Part shown: piece after piece, positions 50,915 to 58,802 of the stretch | How the letters are laid out: each line of letters begins with the position of its first letter | How positions within the stretch are numbered: the first letter of the stretch is position 1 | Source of the DNA: CAZKCI01 sp964551475 | GTDB taxonomy: Bacteria; Auribacterota; Erginobacteria; Erginobacterales; CAZKCI01 | Assembly (NCBI GenBank): GCA_964551475.1 | Contig: CAZKCI010000028.1 | Span: 1 to 64,000, forward strand | DNA: 64,000 nt | Direction: 5' to 3' | The notes under the pieces: generated by a model | The model's database searches: none | What the model saw: the letters and a program-made list of their open reading frames with translations, nothing else | What the model was told of the DNA's origin: nothing | Program-made: the position numbers and the translations under genes

Positions 50915-52126
50915 ATGAAAGACCGTTGGCGGAGAAAACTGATCCGTTTCACCCGCGACATCGTCGCCATCGCCTCTCCTCCCGGCGGGGAAAAGGCGGT
51001 CCTGGAACGGATCGGCGGGGAGATGTCCGGACTGGGCTGGGAGAAGATCCGCTACGACCGGATGGGGAATCTCCACGGGAGGTTCGGAAAGGGAAAGACG
51101 GTGGTCGCGCTCGACGGCCACGCCGACACGGTCGGGCCCGGTTACCTTTCGAACTGGACCTGCGACCCCTACCGGGGCCGCTTCGATGACGGATGGATCT
51201 GGGGGCGGGGGACGGTGGATCAGAAGGGGGGTCTCGCCGCCGCCGTCTATGCTCTCCCCCTGATCCGGGATCTGGGCCTGGAAGGAGACTACTCTCTCCA
51301 TCTGGTTGCCTCTGTTCAAGAGGAAGGCTCGGAGGGCTTGAGCTGGGACCACATCATCGAGGAGGACGGCTTCCGGCCCGACCTCGTCGTCCTGACCGAA
51401 CCGAGCGATCTCAAAATCATGCGCGGCCAGAAGGGAAGGGCGGAGATCCTGGTCACCGCCCGGGGCGTCACCGCTCACGCCTCCTGCCCGGAGAAGGGCA
51501 GGAACGCGGCCATGGTCATGTGCGGCGTGGCGCAAAAGATCCCCGCTCTCGCCGCCCGCCTGCGCTCCCATCCGGCCATGGGGAAGGGGAGGATCTCGAT
51601 CACGCGCGTCCGCTCCTCGTCGCCCAGCGGGAACTCCATACCCGACCTCTGCCGGATGCTCCTCGACCGCCGTTTTGTCCCCGGCGACGACCGCCGTTCC
51701 GTTCTCCGGGAAGTCCGCCGTCTCGGCCCGGAGAAAGATGTCCGGGCCGAGTATCATGTCTACCGGCGGACGGGTTTCACCGGCTATACGGCGGAGGGCG
51801 AGAAGTTTTTCCCCTCCTGGATCCTCCCCTCCGGCCATCCGGCTGTCGCGGCGGCCCGTCTTGCCTCCCGGTCGGCCTGGGGGCGGCCGGCCCCGGTCGG
51901 CGTCTGGCCTTTCAGCACCAACGGCGTCTCCATCTGCGGGAGGCACGGCATCCCGGCGATCGGCCTGGGGCCGGGTCAGGAGGCGATGGCCCACGCTCCC
52001 GACGAACGCATCCGCGCCGAGGACCTCGTCCGGGCGAGCCTCTTCTACGCCCATTTCCCCGGGGCATATCAGCGTTTGCGCATGCGCCGCGCAGAGAGAG
52101 GTTATCGTTGTAGGCCCGCTCTGTGA
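50915..52126 (+). CDS. YgeY-like M20 metallopeptidase
   Basis: A 403-residue M20-family hydrolase resembling the YgeY selenium-metabolism-linked group. Metal/catalytic landmarks are ALDGHADTVGPGY (first metal His and catalytic Asp), GRGTVDQKGGLAA (bridging Asp), SVQEEGSEG (general base Glu), LTEPSDLKIMRGQKG and GPGQEAMAHAPDERI (last metal His). It probably cleaves a small amide or peptide-like compound. The upstream in-frame ATG at 50888 lies in the repeat. The last residues YRCRPAL and TGA are encoded by the palindromic repeat at 52108. Confidence 0.8.
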   Translation: MKDRWRRKLIRFTRDIVAIASPPGGEKAVLERIGGEMSGLGWEKIRYDRMGNLHGRFGKGKTVVALDGHADTVGPGYLSNWTCDPYRGRFDDGWIWGRGTVDQKGGLAAAVYALPLIRDLGLEGDYSLHLVASVQEEGSEGLSWDHIIEEDGFRPDLVVLTEPSDLKIMRGQKGRAEILVTARGVTAHASCPEKGRNAAMVMCGVAQKIPALAARLRSHPAMGKGRISITRVRSSSPSGNSIPDLCRMLLDRRFVPGDDRRSVLREVRRLGPEKDVRAEYHVYRRTGFTGYTAEGEKFFPSWILPSGHPAVAAARLASRSAWGRPAPVGVWPFSTNGVSICGRHGIPAIGLGPGQEAMAHAPDERIRAEDLVRASLFYAHFPGAYQRLRMRRAERGYRCRPAL

Positions 52127-52170
52127 GCGGGCGGCCCGTTCGCCGGTTCACAGAACCGGCCTACAACGGG
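52108..52170. repeat. gttgtaggcccgctctgtgagcggg palindrome pair
   Basis: Two hairpins (cccgctctgtgagcggg and ccggttcacagaaccgg) lie between cgttgtagg and cctacaacg, which are inverse words. The TGA stop of the peptidase gene lies in the first hairpin loop. Confidence 0.85.
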
Positions 52171-52182
52171 TTTGCCAACCAT

Positions 52183-52716
52183 ATGAATGAACATCGGAAT
52201 CTGATCTCCGCCGTCGACGAAGCCAACCGTTTTCTTTCCGGAGGCCATTGGGAAGAGGCGCAGGATGGCTATCTGGGGATACTGAAAAAAGATCCTCGGA
52301 ACTCCGCCGCCCATTTCGGACTGGGGACGATCGCCTTTCACCAGGGGCGCTATGCCGACGCCGAAGTTCATCTGAAAAGGGTGGAGGAGGGGACGCCCGG
52401 CGCAGAGACCGTCCCCAAGATGATGGCGATGGTCTGGTTCGAGCTCATGCCCCTGCCGGATCTTTCCGCGGCGGAGGCGCGTCTCCAGAATAATCCTTCC
52501 GACAGCGCCGGGCTCCTCGCCCGGGGCCTGGCCTATGCCCAGGGGCGCCAATACGAGAAGGCGCTGGAGGAGCTGCTACAAGCGCTGGAGGCGGATCCGG
52601 CGGCCCGGGAGGGGGAGGCGAAGAGGGCCTTCCTGAGTGTCGTCGAAATCGTGGGGCGGGAGAGCGAGATCGGGCGGAAATTCAGCCGCCGCCTCTCGAT
52701 GGTCATTTGTTCCTGA
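52183..52716 (+). CDS. TPR protein resembling the C-terminal half of YbbN/CnoX
   Basis: A 177-residue all-helical protein. LISAVDEANRFLSGGHWEEA, ILKKDPRNSAAHFGLGTIAF, NNPSDSAGLLARGLAYAQGR and AKRAFLSVVEIVGRESEIGR match the TPR_19/TPR_20 region that follows the thioredoxin domain in YbbN/CnoX. The thioredoxin domain itself is absent, so this is either an orphan TPR module or a scaffold. The ATG at 52183 follows the repeat; an earlier in-frame ATG is repeat-encoded. Confidence 0.7.
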   Translation: MNEHRNLISAVDEANRFLSGGHWEEAQDGYLGILKKDPRNSAAHFGLGTIAFHQGRYADAEVHLKRVEEGTPGAETVPKMMAMVWFELMPLPDLSAAEARLQNNPSDSAGLLARGLAYAQGRQYEKALEELLQALEADPAAREGEAKRAFLSVVEIVGRESEIGRKFSRRLSMVICS

Positions 52717-52735
52717 CCGACGACCCGGCTAAAGA

Positions 52736-52868
52736 TTTAACCGTGAATAACGCGCGAATTAGGCTTGGCTTGACGTTTTTCAACAGACGATTGAATAGGA
52801 TTGAATATGATAAAAATTGGCCGGGCCGGCCAGACAATCCTATTCCATCCTATTCAATCGTCTGTTAA
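52736..52868. repeat. Word elements incl. acagacgattgaatagg hairpin (family copy 2)
   Basis: 52736-52770 has gtgaataacgcgcgaatt of the aattcgtg family. 52778-52866 has left arm cagacgattgaataggattga and right arm tcctattcaatcgtctg around a ggccgggccggcc centre. Relative to the copy at 28635 both arms differ in matching positions. Confidence 0.88.
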
Positions 52869-52887
52869 ACATGCCGAGCCTATCGTT

Positions 52888-55056
52888 TTATCTCCCCACG
52901 GTAACCGCCCGCCGCCTCTCCGCCACCGCCCCGTCACCCGGACGGATCGCGTCCGCCGCCGCCCACTCGCGCAAGGCGCCCCCCGGATCGCCGCGGCGCA
53001 GGAGCGCGTCGCCGAGATAGAGGCGGGCGTAATAGTTACCCGGCATCAGGCGCGCCGCCTCCGCGAGGTGGGCGCCGGCGGCCTCCTCGTCCTTGAAGTG
53101 GGCGCTCCAGACCCGGGCCAGCTCCAGGTGGAGCATACCCGTATCCGTGTCGGTCCTCAGAGCGCTCTCCAGTGTCGCCCGCGCCGCGGCCGGATCGCCT
53201 TTCTTCTCCTGGGCGAGGGCGAGATAGAGATGGGCGGCCGAGAGGTTCGGCGAGACCGCGAGGAGACGATTCAAGACCGCGATCGCCTCGTCGTATTTGG
53301 CCTCGCCGACCAGGAGCTGGGAGAGGCGCAGATAAGCGGGCACATTGCGGGGGAGGTTCTGGATGATTTCGAGGAACTCGCGCCGGGCGAGATCCTTCTC
53401 ACCCTTCCCCTCGTAGGCCATGCCCAGGGAGAGGCGGGCCGACTCGTAGAAGGGGTTGAGGCGGATCGCCTCCCGGTAGGCGGCGATGGCCGCGTCGTAA
53501 TCGCCGTGTTTTAGGTAGATGTTGGCCAGGTTGTAGTGGGCTTCCGGCCGGTAGGGTTCCATCTTCATCGCCTGGCGAAATTCCCGGAGCGCCCCCTCGA
53601 GATCGCCTTTCTGCGAGTAGAAAGTCCCCAGGTGGTTGTATCCCGCGCCCAGGTTGAGCGAGAAGCGGGGCCGGCCGATCAGCCCGGGGTTGGTGAGGAA
53701 AATCAGGCCGGCGAGAAGGAGAAGGGAGAGCGGGATCAGATGCCAGCGTTTCTCCCGATAGCGCTCATGCCACCACCAGGGTACGTAGGCGAAGAAGAGA
53801 AGAAGAAAGGGGACGGCGGGGAGGCGGTAGCGTGAGTTGACGAAATAGAGGGCGGTGGAGAAAAGATAAGAGGCGAGGAAGAGGTAGAGGAGAGTCAGGC
53901 GGCGGCGCTCTCTTGAGCTTAAAATTATGCCGAGCAAAGCCACGGGCGAGACGACCGGGAAGGTGAGGAGAGGGATCTTCAGGATCGGCGCGAAATCCCG
54001 GAAAAAGAAGGGGTGGATGACGTCGGCGATCTCCAGGCCGTCGAAGTAGATCAGGATCTTGGAGAAAAACAGGCCGAGGAAGCGGCCGGGCTGTTTTTTG
54101 ATGAACGACCAGCCCTGGTCGAACCAGTAGCCGGAGACCTCGGAAGGCTTCAGGCGGCGCCCGCGATCTTTCTCGGCGATCTTGGCCGAGTCTTCCCGGA
54201 GCGTCGCCCCGCCGCTGCGCAGGATGGAGGGCGGTTCGAAGACGCCCCGGGCGTTGGGGTTGTTGCCGATGAAGAAGTTGATCCCGCCGTGGGCGGTGAG
54301 GAAGACCGGGTCGCCTCCCACGACCGCGTTGCGCCAGGTGATCAGTCCGGGAAGGAGGCAGAAGCCGATCAGGAGGGAAAGGGCACAGAGGAGGCGGGCC
54401 TTCCCGGGGCGGCCGGTTTCGCAAAGGACCCAGGCCAGGACCAGGACGACGAGGAGGAGGGCGGGTCCGCTCACCGCGGCGAGGAGGCCGAGGAGGAGGC
54501 CGGCGCCGAACCAGGACGGCCAGGGACGCCGGAGTCTCCGGATGCGCAGGAGAAGCAGGAAGGCCAGGAGCTCGATGAAGATGATCAGGACGGGGGAGAG
54601 GATGGCGGAGTCGTAGACGATCAGCCAGCCGTAGACCGCCATGGCCAAGGCGCCGAGCAGGGCGACGGCGGGAGCGAAGAGTTGGCGGCCGACCAGGAAG
54701 AGGAGAGCGCAGTTGGCTGTCCCGATCAGGACCTGGATGAACTTGGCGGCCTGGAGATGGGGGCCGAGGAGAGCGTAGATCCCGCCCAGGAAGTAGCCGT
54801 AGAGGGGCAGGGCGTAAAAGACCTCCTTGCCCCGCCAGTCGCCCCGGGCGATCTCCCGTGCCCAGTCGTCGTAGGTCTTGGAGTCCTCGATCACCATCTC
54901 GGCGATCGGCGAGCGGGCCATCTGGTAGAAATAAATGAAGCGCAGCGCGAAAGCCAGCAGGAGGACGGCGGCCAGCAGGAACGCGGTCCGCCGGCCCGCG
55001 CTCGGGGGGGGATTCTGCCGGGGGGAGGGGGGGGATGCTGCGCGTCGCCTGCTCAT
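52888..55056 (-). CDS. GT39-like membrane glycosyltransferase fused to TPR repeats
   Basis: A 722-residue protein. After a proline/arginine-rich N-terminus come about ten to twelve membrane segments of an ArnT/PMT-type enzyme (VIEDSKTYDDWAREIARGDW in the first loop, then FLVGRQLFAPAVALLGALAM), followed by a C-terminal domain of about 250 residues with six or seven TPR units (EGALREFRQAMKMEPYRPEA, YDAAIAAYREAIRLNPFYES, YDEAIAVLNRLLAVSPNLSA). Such fusions occur in several lineages. It probably glycosylates periplasmic targets selected through the TPRs (inference). It starts opposite the barrel gene at 55158. Confidence 0.75.
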   Translation of the reverse strand: MSRRRAASPPSPRQNPPPSAGRRTAFLLAAVLLLAFALRFIYFYQMARSPIAEMVIEDSKTYDDWAREIARGDWRGKEVFYALPLYGYFLGGIYALLGPHLQAAKFIQVLIGTANCALLFLVGRQLFAPAVALLGALAMAVYGWLIVYDSAILSPVLIIFIELLAFLLLLRIRRLRRPWPSWFGAGLLLGLLAAVSGPALLLVVLVLAWVLCETGRPGKARLLCALSLLIGFCLLPGLITWRNAVVGGDPVFLTAHGGINFFIGNNPNARGVFEPPSILRSGGATLREDSAKIAEKDRGRRLKPSEVSGYWFDQGWSFIKKQPGRFLGLFFSKILIYFDGLEIADVIHPFFFRDFAPILKIPLLTFPVVSPVALLGIILSSRERRRLTLLYLFLASYLFSTALYFVNSRYRLPAVPFLLLFFAYVPWWWHERYREKRWHLIPLSLLLLAGLIFLTNPGLIGRPRFSLNLGAGYNHLGTFYSQKGDLEGALREFRQAMKMEPYRPEAHYNLANIYLKHGDYDAAIAAYREAIRLNPFYESARLSLGMAYEGKGEKDLARREFLEIIQNLPRNVPAYLRLSQLLVGEAKYDEAIAVLNRLLAVSPNLSAAHLYLALAQEKKGDPAAARATLESALRTDTDTGMLHLELARVWSAHFKDEEAAGAHLAEAARLMPGNYYARLYLGDALLRRGDPGGALREWAAADAIRPGDGAVAERRRAVTVGR

Positions 55057-55157
55057 GGCGGCATGATATGCCCGATTGAGCAGGGGGTGAAATTAAATAT
55101 AGCCAGCGGCCCCTGTAATCGGTAATCTGTAAGCGGTGATCAATAAGGAGGTGCGCG

Positions 55158-55676
55158 ATGACCAAGATCGTGGTGTCGGCGCTGGCCGCCGCGGCGTTGG
55201 CGATGTCCGCCTTCCCGGTCCAGGCCGCGAACAACGTCGGCCTGGGCGGCGGCGTCCGTTACAACGTGGCCCTGCAGTCCCTGAAGAACGACGATTTCAA
55301 GTTCGACGAGGACTACCTCTCCTACGTCCTCTCCCTCAAGTATCAGTTTCTCCCCTTCCTGGCCGTGGAGGCGACGGGCGATTACTATCCGGGGAGCGGG
55401 GACGTCGATTACACCTTCCGCCCCGCGGCGTCGGTCATCCTGGGCGATTTCATCAACGCCGGAGTCGGGATCACCAAGCCTTACCTGAAGCCCCAGGAAG
55501 GCGACGGGGAGTGGGGAGACGTGTACTACCAGTTCCAGGCCGGTCTCCAGATCCCGATCTCCGATGCGCTCTGGATCAACGCCGACGCCTACTACTTCGT
55601 CCAGAAATTCGCTGACATCGAGGACTTCGATATCGACTACCTGACCTTCGGGGCTAGGCTGCACTTCCGCTTCTGA
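55158..55676 (+). CDS. Small outer-membrane beta-barrel protein
   Basis: A 172-residue protein with a Sec signal peptide (MTKIVVSALAAAALAMSAFPVQAA) and alternating amphipathic strands (VGLGGGVRYNVALQ; SYVLSLKYQFLPFLAVEATG; WINADAYYFVQKF), ending in a C-terminal aromatic (FGARLHFRF) as outer-membrane proteins do for BAM recognition. It resembles small 8-stranded barrels of the OmpW/OmpA-like group. taaggagg precedes the ATG, a strong ribosome-binding site. Function unknown. Confidence 0.78.
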   Translation: MTKIVVSALAAAALAMSAFPVQAANNVGLGGGVRYNVALQSLKNDDFKFDEDYLSYVLSLKYQFLPFLAVEATGDYYPGSGDVDYTFRPAASVILGDFINAGVGITKPYLKPQEGDGEWGDVYYQFQAGLQIPISDALWINADAYYFVQKFADIEDFDIDYLTFGARLHFRF

Positions 55677-55706
55677 CCGCCGGTAGTGAGTTGAGATTAT
55701 TATCAT

Positions 55707-55735
55707 TTGACACCACCGGGACCTGGTGTTAGAGT
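55707..55735 (+). promoter_or_regulatory. Sigma70-type promoter of the DUF5679 gene
   Basis: TTGACA (55707-55712), exactly 17 bp, TAGAGT (55730-55735). Transcription would start near 55742, about 40 nt before the ATG at 55782, which has a ggagg ribosome-binding site. Confidence 0.75.
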
Positions 55736-55781
55736 CCCGCGCCACTAAAAATCCAATCCCCTACGGGGGAGGAGGCGGTCG

Positions 55782-55922
55782 ATGGAAGGGTATTGCGTGA
55801 AGTGCAAGGCGAAGAAGGAGATGAAGGACACCCAAGAAGTGACGATGAAGAACAAGCGGAAGGCGATGAAGGGAACCTGCCCGAGCTGCGGCACCGGCAT
55901 GTTCAAGATCCTCGGTAAGTAA
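55782..55922 (+). CDS. DUF5679-like 46-residue zinc ribbon
   Basis: A 46-residue protein: four cysteines C5, C8, C33 and C36 (MEGYCVKCKA and KGTCPSCGTG) and a basic middle (VTMKNKRKAMKG). This is the DUF5679 pattern, a tiny zinc ribbon of unknown function found in many bacteria, archaea and viruses. A strong promoter, a ggagg ribosome-binding site and a downstream terminator-like hairpin (55960-56002) support a separately expressed gene. Confidence 0.82.
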   Translation: MEGYCVKCKAKKEMKDTQEVTMKNKRKAMKGTCPSCGTGMFKILGK

Positions 55923-55959
55923 CCCATCGCCCCGGCCTTACGGCCGGGATGGAGTTGTC

Positions 55960-56002
55960 CGAGCAAGCAGGACGGGAGCGCGCGTCCTGCTTGTTCGGTT
56001 TA
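55960..56002 (+). terminator. Hairpin terminator after the DUF5679 gene
   Basis: cgagcaagcaggacg and cgtcctgcttgttcg (15-bp stem, one G-T pair) with an 8-nt loop, followed by gttta. The T-tract is short, so strength is uncertain. Confidence 0.55.
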
Positions 56003-56044
56003 TCCCGGGATCAATGCCGGGTTATTAAGGAAAGAGAGCATTCT

Positions 56045-57220
56045 ATGGCGGTCGAACTGGCGGCAGTCTGGATCAATCCCTATACGATTAAGAAGTCACG
56101 CACCGGCGGCGTGATCGCCCGGCTTCTCTCGCTCTCTCCCTGCGAGCTGGTCTCGGCGCGTCTGTTCGCCCCCGGAGCCGAACTGGTGGAGAAATACACC
56201 GCCCTGATCAGCCCCAAGGGCTCGGCCGAGTCCCGTGACGTCCGGTCCCATATCCGCTCCTATATCCGCGAGCAGTGGCTCAAGAAGGACGGGGCGGCCG
56301 AGCAGCCTCGGGTGATGGTCCTCCTCTTCAAGGGGGAAAACGCGGTCTCGATCCTCCGGACCCAGGTGGTGGGGCCGATCACCCGGGACTCGATCCTGGG
56401 CGAGACGGTGCGGGACACCTATGGGGACTTCATCACCGACCCCCAGGGGAGGATCCGCTATTTCGAGCCGGCGGTCTTCATCATACCCGAGGCCGCGGAC
56501 GCCGAGGCGACGCTCAAGCTCTGGGCGCGCTACTCCGACTCCGACGGGGGAATCCTGGAGAAGGCCTGCCGCTTCCCCGCCGACTCCAAGCCCGAGACGA
56601 CGCTGGTCCTGATCAAGCCCGAGAACTTCAAGGGGCCGTCGAGCCTCGCCGGGAACGTGATCGACCTGATCTCCCGCACGGGCCTGAAGATCATCGGGGC
56701 CAAGGTAGTGCACATGTCCGTCGAGCAGGCTCAGGAGTTCTACCGCCCGGTGCTGGAGCGGCTCCCCGACCGGTTCAAGGGCCGTCTCCAGGAGGATCTC
56801 AAGCAGCGCCTCGCCGACGTCCTGGATTTCGCGGTCTCCGACGACATCTATGCCGACATGGCCGACCGCCTGAAGGGCTTCAAGGGGGAGAGCGAGTTCC
56901 GCAATATCGTGCGGACGATGACCGGTCTCGATCCGGCGGTGGTGACCACCGCCCAGGGGCGGAAAGTCCCCGGACCGGAGACGTGCCTGGCCCTGATCTA
57001 CCGGGGGGACAAGGCGATCGCGCGGATTCGTTCCGTCCTGGGCGCGACCGACCCGCACCAGGCGGAATGGGCCACCATCCGCCGGATCTACGGCCACACC
57101 ATCAATGAAAACGTCGCCCACGCTTCCGATTCCCGCCCCAACGCTCAGCGCGAGATAAAGATCATCCGGATGGGCGAGAACGATTTCAAGCAGGCGATCA
57201 ACGAGTTCTATCGCTCATGA
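56045..57220 (+). CDS. Nucleoside-diphosphate kinase with two tandem NDK-like domains
   Basis: A 391-residue protein, about 2.5 times a normal NDK. The N-terminal module (1-170: LAAVWINPYTIKKSRTGGVI, GETVRDTYGDFI, FEPAVFIIP) follows the NDK fold but has no catalytic His. The C-terminal module (180-391) has TLVLIKPENFKGPSSLAGNV, the typical ETVRDTYGD-like stretch replaced by a helical insert, and catalytic H359 in NENVAHASDS. It transfers gamma-phosphate between nucleotides. The next gene overlaps by 4 bp. The ATG at 56045 follows a ribosome-binding site; an upstream ATG is rejected. Confidence 0.75.
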   Translation: MAVELAAVWINPYTIKKSRTGGVIARLLSLSPCELVSARLFAPGAELVEKYTALISPKGSAESRDVRSHIRSYIREQWLKKDGAAEQPRVMVLLFKGENAVSILRTQVVGPITRDSILGETVRDTYGDFITDPQGRIRYFEPAVFIIPEAADAEATLKLWARYSDSDGGILEKACRFPADSKPETTLVLIKPENFKGPSSLAGNVIDLISRTGLKIIGAKVVHMSVEQAQEFYRPVLERLPDRFKGRLQEDLKQRLADVLDFAVSDDIYADMADRLKGFKGESEFRNIVRTMTGLDPAVVTTAQGRKVPGPETCLALIYRGDKAIARIRSVLGATDPHQAEWATIRRIYGHTINENVAHASDSRPNAQREIKIIRMGENDFKQAINEFYRS

Positions 57221-58386
57221 AGATCTCCCGGCGCCTGAAGAATATCGGTCCCTCGCTGACCCTGTCCGTCACCGCCCGGGCCAAGGCCCTGAAGAAGGAA
57301 GGGGTGGACGTGGTCAGCTTCGGGGCGGGCGAGCCGGACTTCGAGACGCCCGATCACATCAAGGAGGCCGCGCGGCGCGCGATCGCCGACGGGCGCACCC
57401 GCTACACGCCGGCCAAGGGGATGCCGGAGCTGATCGAGGCGATCCGGTCCAAATTCCGCCGGGACAACGGACTCGACTACGCCCCCGAGGAGATCATCGT
57501 CTCCTGCGGGGCCAAGCATTCCCTCTACAACGCCTTCCAGGCGATCTGCGAGGAAGGGGACGAGGTGATCATCCCTTCTCCCTACTGGGTGACCTATCCC
57601 GAGCAGGTGAAGCTCGCCGGGGGGACGCCGGTATTCCTGCCCACGAAGGAGGAGGATGGCTTCCGGATCGATCCCGACCGGCTGAAGAAGGCGGTGACCG
57701 GCCGGACCCGCGCCCTGATCGTCTCCAGCCCCGCCAACCCCGCGGGGAACGCCTATCCGGCCGAGGACATCGAATTCATCGCCCGTCTGGCCGTGGAGAA
57801 GGACTTCTGCCTGGTCAGCGACGAGATCTACGAGAAGCTGGTCTTCGACGGCTTCGCGGCGAAGAGCCCCGCCTCCCTCTCCCGGGAGGTCCGGGACCGG
57901 ACGATCGTGGTCAACGGCGTCTCCAAGACCTACGCCATGACCGGCTGGCGGGTGGGCTATCTCGCCGCCCCGGCGGCGGTGGCCAAGGCGATCAGCAACT
58001 TCCAGGACCACACCACCTCCAACCCGACCACGATCTCCCAGTACGCCGCCCTGGCGGCGCTCACGGGAGACCAGTCCTGCGTGGAGACGATGCGGAAGGC
58101 TTTCCAGGAGAGAAGGAACATCATGCTCGACGGCTTATCCCGCATTCCCGGCGTCTCCTGCGTGAAGCCGACGGGGACCTTTTACACCTTCCCCAACGTC
58201 TTGGCCTTGAAGATCCCCTCCCTGGAACTGGCCGACCGTCTCCTGGAGGAGGCCCGGATCGCCGTTGTCCCCGGTATCGCCTTCGGCTGGGACAGCCATA
58301 TCCGGATGTCGTTTGCCGACTCGAAGGAGAACCTGCTCAAGGGCTTGGATCGGCTCCAGGACTTCGTCGCCCGGCTGGCGCGTTGA
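57217..58386 (+). CDS. Class I/II aspartate-type aminotransferase
   Basis: A 389-residue PLP enzyme. VVSFGAGEPDFETPDHIKEA opens the fold, the catalytic lysine K237 is in VNGVSKTYAMTGWRVGYLAA, and SGGAKHSLYNAF-like and SSPANPAGNAYP (NPxG) segments are present. C-terminal HIRMSFADSKENLLKGLDRL closes the active site. It transfers amino groups from aspartate or another amino acid to a 2-oxo acid. Translation is coupled to the NDK gene (ATGA). Precise specificity is not determined. Confidence 0.9.
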   Translation: MKISRRLKNIGPSLTLSVTARAKALKKEGVDVVSFGAGEPDFETPDHIKEAARRAIADGRTRYTPAKGMPELIEAIRSKFRRDNGLDYAPEEIIVSCGAKHSLYNAFQAICEEGDEVIIPSPYWVTYPEQVKLAGGTPVFLPTKEEDGFRIDPDRLKKAVTGRTRALIVSSPANPAGNAYPAEDIEFIARLAVEKDFCLVSDEIYEKLVFDGFAAKSPASLSREVRDRTIVVNGVSKTYAMTGWRVGYLAAPAAVAKAISNFQDHTTSNPTTISQYAALAALTGDQSCVETMRKAFQERRNIMLDGLSRIPGVSCVKPTGTFYTFPNVLALKIPSLELADRLLEEARIAVVPGIAFGWDSHIRMSFADSKENLLKGLDRLQDFVARLAR

Positions 58387-58462
58387 AGCATTCCACGAAT
58401 TGATGCGCCTGCCCGCCGTAGTCCCGACGTCAGTCGGGACGAAGGCGGAAATTTTCACATAC

Positions 58463-58502
58463 AAAAAGCGCGGGAGGCCCGTCCGGCCCTCCCGCGCTTT
58501 TT
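58463..58502. terminator. Strong bidirectional intrinsic terminator
   Basis: aaaaagcgcgggagg and cctcccgcgcttttt form a 15-bp stem with a 10-nt loop, with A-run before and T-run after, so it can work in both directions. Confidence 0.88.
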
Positions 58503-58535
58503 GCGCGCGCAGATCAGAGCATCGTCTCCGCGAAC

Positions 58536-58752
58536 TGTGGGAGGGGCGTCTCGCCTGCCCCGATTACGAGTATTATGCAGATAAAGATCGGGGCCCCGAT
58601 CCAGGCTGGCTCGGATCGCGGCGAGACGCCGCTCCCACAATTTTGCAATCGTCTGTTGAATCTGCCGCGGCCATCGGACCGATCCGTCGGATCCGACCGA
58701 TCCGTCCGATCGGATAAAGCCCGTCCGGATTCGCCCCGATACGTCCGGATAG
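58536..58752. repeat. REP unit and gatccgtcggatcc word cluster
   Basis: tgtgggaggggcgtctcgcc (left) and ggcgagacgccgctcccaca (right) bracket gatcggggccccgatc. Directly after it a dense array of gatccg/cggatc words gives several short hairpins. Confidence 0.8.
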
Positions 58753-58802
58753 CCGATGGCGCGCGGCTGTAGTATACTGGTCGCGTTCAAGGAGGAAACA
58801 CC

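Larger units (their letters stand above)
58387..58802. other. 416-bp gene-free region with terminator and nested repeats
   Basis: Contains the strong hairpin terminator (58463-58502), a tgtgggagc-type inverted REP unit (58536-58640), a gatccgtcggatccgaccgatccg word cluster (58655-58695) with a further gtccggat pair, and finally a TATACT -10-like box at 58771-58776 upstream of aconitase. No open frame here is convincing. Confidence 0.7.
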
